A DNA stretch of 64,000 bases from Pseudoalteromonas xiamenensis (lineage in GTDB: Bacteria; Pseudomonadota; Gammaproteobacteria; Enterobacterales; Alteromonadaceae). The translations under genes were made by a program, and so were the position numbers. Of this stretch, positions 62,155 to 64,000 are shown in pieces. The notes under the pieces were generated by a model. The model was not told the DNA's origin. It saw only the letters and a program-made list of their open reading frames with translations, and searched no databases. Within the stretch, counting starts at the first letter, position 1. Each line of letters starts with the position of its first letter. The stretch lies in contig NZ_CP099918.1 in assembly GCF_030994125.1 (NCBI RefSeq), forward strand, positions 124,001-188,000, written 5' to 3'.

Positions 62155-62802
62155 ATGCAAGCACCTGAGCTATCCCTTGAACCGTTTGAACAAATTGCAG
62201 AAGATTTGTATACCAGAGGTATTAGCATCTCAACCAACGCTATTCCCAACAATGTATTGCGTGCATTGGAAGCGAGATTGAATGAGCTTGACCATGACAG
62301 CTTTGATGTTGCAGGTATTGGGCGTCAAACGGGCCATGCAACCAACGCAACGATCCGCCGCGACAAAATTCATTGGCTGGAAACCCACAATGAGCTTGAG
62401 CAGAGCTACCTTGAACACATGGGCCAACTCCAGCAATTTGTTAATCGTCAACTATTTATGGGCTTATTTAGCTACGAAAGCCACTTCGCCAAGTATCAGC
62501 ATGGTGACTTTTATAAGAAACACCTTGATGCGTTCAAAGGTAAAACTAATCGTGTTCTCACCACAGTTTTATATTTGAATAACAATTGGCAACCTGAATT
62601 TGGCGGTGAGCTTGTAGTCTATTCGCCAGATAACCACGATGAAGAATTATTACGTGTAACACCTTCCTACGGCACGTTTGTCACGTTTTTAAGCGATGAA
62701 TTTCCACACGAGGTATTACCCGCGCAGCACACTCGATTCTCCATTGCGGGGTGGTTCAGAGTCAATACCAGTCTTAACGGTGACATTGACCCGCCTCGAT
62801 AA
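62155..62802 (+). CDS. 2-oxoglutarate/Fe(II) oxygenase, prolyl-4-hydroxylase-like
   Basis: A 215-residue double-stranded beta-helix dioxygenase. The iron triad is His123-x-Asp125 (KKHLDAF) and His185 (FPHEVLPA), with Arg194 (TRFSIAGWF) to hold 2-oxoglutarate. LTTVLYLNNNWQPEFGGEL at ~136-152 is typical of the P4H/2OG-FeII_Oxy_3 group, including protein prolyl hydroxylases. It probably hydroxylates a protein residue or a small molecule. It lies ~100 bases behind the phosphatase gene on the same strand and may be co-expressed with the PRMT-like enzyme. Confidence 0.88.
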   Translation: MQAPELSLEPFEQIAEDLYTRGISISTNAIPNNVLRALEARLNELDHDSFDVAGIGRQTGHATNATIRRDKIHWLETHNELEQSYLEHMGQLQQFVNRQLFMGLFSYESHFAKYQHGDFYKKHLDAFKGKTNRVLTTVLYLNNNWQPEFGGELVVYSPDNHDEELLRVTPSYGTFVTFLSDEFPHEVLPAQHTRFSIAGWFRVNTSLNGDIDPPR

Positions 62803-62807
62803 CGTTG

Positions 62808-63251
62808 TTAAGAATGTGCCATTGGGCAGTTTGCCAAAAACTGAGCATCGTTTACGTCCTTCAAGATCATGAAGTCTAAACGAACGGAGGTTAATACGGG
62901 CTTTTTAGCGACGTTATCTTGAGTTGGATCCCAACGCCACTTATTCAAAGCTAGGACCGCAGCGTCATCAAAGACGCCTTTCGGATACGAAGAACGAATT
63001 GAGTAGCCTTCCATTTTACCTTCTGAGTTGATACCAAATACCACATCGACACAACCCGATTTACCGTTTGCTGCAGCCGATACAGGATATACGGGTGGTT
63101 TGTTTTTCTTAAGTGTCCAATACTGCTCAAGTTGGTTTTGCTGTTCTTGTTTTGACAAATCGATGTAATCAAGCGCCACTTTTTTGGAATTTATCGTGTT
63201 ACACGCCGTCATTGTCAATAAGATTGGCGCTATTAAAAGTGATGTTTTCAT
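62808..63251 (-). CDS. TonB C-terminal domain lipoprotein-like protein
   Basis: A 147-residue exported protein from ATG 63251 (AAGGA upstream; the longer reading from 63353 adds an unrelated basic segment). SLLIAPILLTMTACNT resembles a lipoprotein signal with a lipobox-like MTAC, so the Cys may be lipidated. Residues ~50-145 form a TonB_C-like fold (PPVYPVSAAANGKSGCVDVVFGINSEGKMEGYSI, DDAAVLALNKWRWDP). The energizing TonB machinery (ExbBD) is not nearby, so it may be a periplasmic relative rather than a true energy transducer. Convergent with the oxygenase gene. Confidence 0.75.
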   Translation of the reverse strand: MKTSLLIAPILLTMTACNTINSKKVALDYIDLSKQEQQNQLEQYWTLKKNKPPVYPVSAAANGKSGCVDVVFGINSEGKMEGYSIRSSYPKGVFDDAAVLALNKWRWDPTQDNVAKKPVLTSVRLDFMILKDVNDAQFLANCPMAHS

Positions 63252-63570
63252 TGCTTTTTCCTTAGCTAATCGTTTTATGGCCAAACCCTCTTTCCGTACA
63301 AGGGCTGATTTTCTAGCGGCATAGGAATAACAGATTTTCTGTACCCATTTCAACTCATTTTTTGATGTCCTGATATTAGATAGTTAAACGGTAACATTCT
63401 ACGACTGCTACATTCCTCGAAGTCAGACCACACTGAGATATATAAAACGGTTAGTAGACGAGCAAACACTCTTATCTAACGGAAGTTCGTAAGTTTTCAA
63501 TTGTATTCGGGGCTGAGCAAACGATGTTCGATGCCCTTCCCCTCACAAATTATTCCCATTAAGCGGCGTA
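63252..63570. other. Intergenic stretch without supported gene
   Basis: About 320 bases between the lipoprotein gene and the 3' end of the truncated methyltransferase gene. No gene, repeat or clear terminator is seen. Confidence 0.4.
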
Positions 63571-64000
63571 TCATTGTTTTTGAATAATGAAGAACTGATA
63601 TCCAAATTCCCCTAAGTAGTTCTTGTAGAGGTCAATTTCTTTTTGAATATCACGCGCTGCTTGAGAATCATTTAATTCGTTTTCGAGAGCATGGATCTTG
63701 GCCTCTAGCGGAACATAATATTGTTTCCAAGCATTTTCGGACAAAGTAAAAGAGTCTATTATTTGATACCCTGCTTTCTCTATTAATGAAATTCGAGTAG
63801 CAACATTTTGCATATCCGGATATTCGCCGTTCCAAAACATTTGGGCGGCGTCGCTCCTTTGCTCAGATAACCAGACTAGATCACTAAACACTATACATCC
63901 GTTATCGTTCAAGACACGTTTCCATTGTTGCAACGCGTTTTGAACTCCCATAACGTAAATAGATGCTTCTGCCCAAATAAGATCGAAACGCCCATCGGCA
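63571..64000 (-). CDS. SAM-dependent methyltransferase, C-terminal part (cut by the right edge)
   Basis: The reading frame runs off the right edge; visible are the last ~142 codons. It begins in ADGRFDLIWAEASIY, the motif IV strand of a class I methyltransferase, followed by WKRVLNDNGCIVFSDLVWL (motif V/VI region with the usual LxxGGxxxxSD pattern), and ends with a long acidic helix (LEAKIHALENELNDSQAARDIQKEI) and YLGEFGYQFFIIQKQ. The N-terminal SAM-binding loop lies outside the window. Substrate unknown. Confidence 0.8.
   Translation of the reverse strand, partial: ADGRFDLIWAEASIYVMGVQNALQQWKRVLNDNGCIVFSDLVWLSEQRSDAAQMFWNGEYPDMQNVATRISLIEKAGYQIIDSFTLSENAWKQYYVPLEAKIHALENELNDSQAARDIQKEIDLYKNYLGEFGYQFFIIQKQ

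Noticed and set aside
1..64000. tRNA, rRNA, CRISPR array, insertion sequence or prophage
   Set aside because: I looked for clustered repeats, transposase motifs, integrase motifs and tRNA-like cloverleafs by eye and found none; a tool search would be needed to exclude small RNAs.

Overview
The window is a moderately AT-rich piece of a Gram-negative chromosome. Signal peptides, outer-membrane/TonB-type proteins, NorR/NnrS/Hmp, two bacterioferritins and orphan periplasmic binding proteins all point to a marine gammaproteobacterium of the Alteromonadales type; Pseudoalteromonas-like is my best guess (inference, no marker gene is present). No rRNA, tRNA, CRISPR array, insertion sequence or phage gene was recognised. 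About 60 protein genes are supported, most with good ribosome binding sites, and many transcription units end in recognisable hairpin terminators.

Layout. 0-9.3 kb: a secreted cyanophycinase-like peptidase; a coiled-coil protein; a fatty-acyl/glyoxylate-type XRE regulator divergent from a stand-alone malate synthase G insertion-domain protein with an operator array between them; a periplasmic binding protein; a secreted lipase with a partner protein; an Ntn amidase. 9.3-12.6 kb: AT-rich, gene-poor, with a gene broken or phase-shifted at a run of eight T, a Gfo/Idh/MocA oxidoreductase and a small secreted protein. 12.9-18.7 kb: a symporter fused to a periplasmic binding domain, an isochorismatase, and a MarR-controlled HlyD/DUF2955 efflux pair with two perfect palindromic operators. 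19-21.1 kb: a FAN1-type VRR-NUC nuclease fused to a DEDDh exonuclease. 21.45 kb: a 52-residue peptide that looks like a RiPP precursor leader.

22-32.5 kb is the metabolic island of most interest. One operon (transcribed leftwards) encodes a GMC flavoprotein dehydrogenase with an iron-sulfur-type cysteine motif, a VioB/RebD-like ferritin-fold protein, a small dehydrogenase subunit and two sugar-isomerase-type TIM barrels. Opposite it stand a GH15 glucoamylase-type enzyme and a metallo-beta-lactamase-fold hydrolase followed by a thiamine-diphosphate 2-oxoacid decarboxylase. The set suggests oxidation of a glycoside to a keto-sugar followed by TIM-barrel processing; the substrate is unknown.

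32.7-46.5 kb is a regulon island: an MFS drug exporter, an AraC-family regulator, an alpha/beta hydrolase, six short-chain dehydrogenases in two clusters, and an AaeB/AaeX/AaeA-like efflux set. Three matching upstream sites with identical internal spacing and an identically placed -10 element show that the hydrolase and both dehydrogenase clusters are probably one AraC regulon.

46.5-54.3 kb holds a chemoreceptor, a two-subunit bacterioferritin (one heme-type, one ferroxidase-type) and a nitric oxide detoxification locus (norR divergent from a small membrane protein, nnrS and hmp) with NorR sites and a sigma-54 promoter visible. 54.3-64 kb holds housekeeping and accessory genes: DUF523, the glutathione transferase YghU, a secreted phosphoesterase-like protein, a GH25 lysozyme, BASS and LysE transporters, a cluster of a PRMT-like methyltransferase, a low-molecular-weight phosphatase and a 2-oxoglutarate oxygenase, a TonB-C lipoprotein, and a methyltransferase cut by the right edge.
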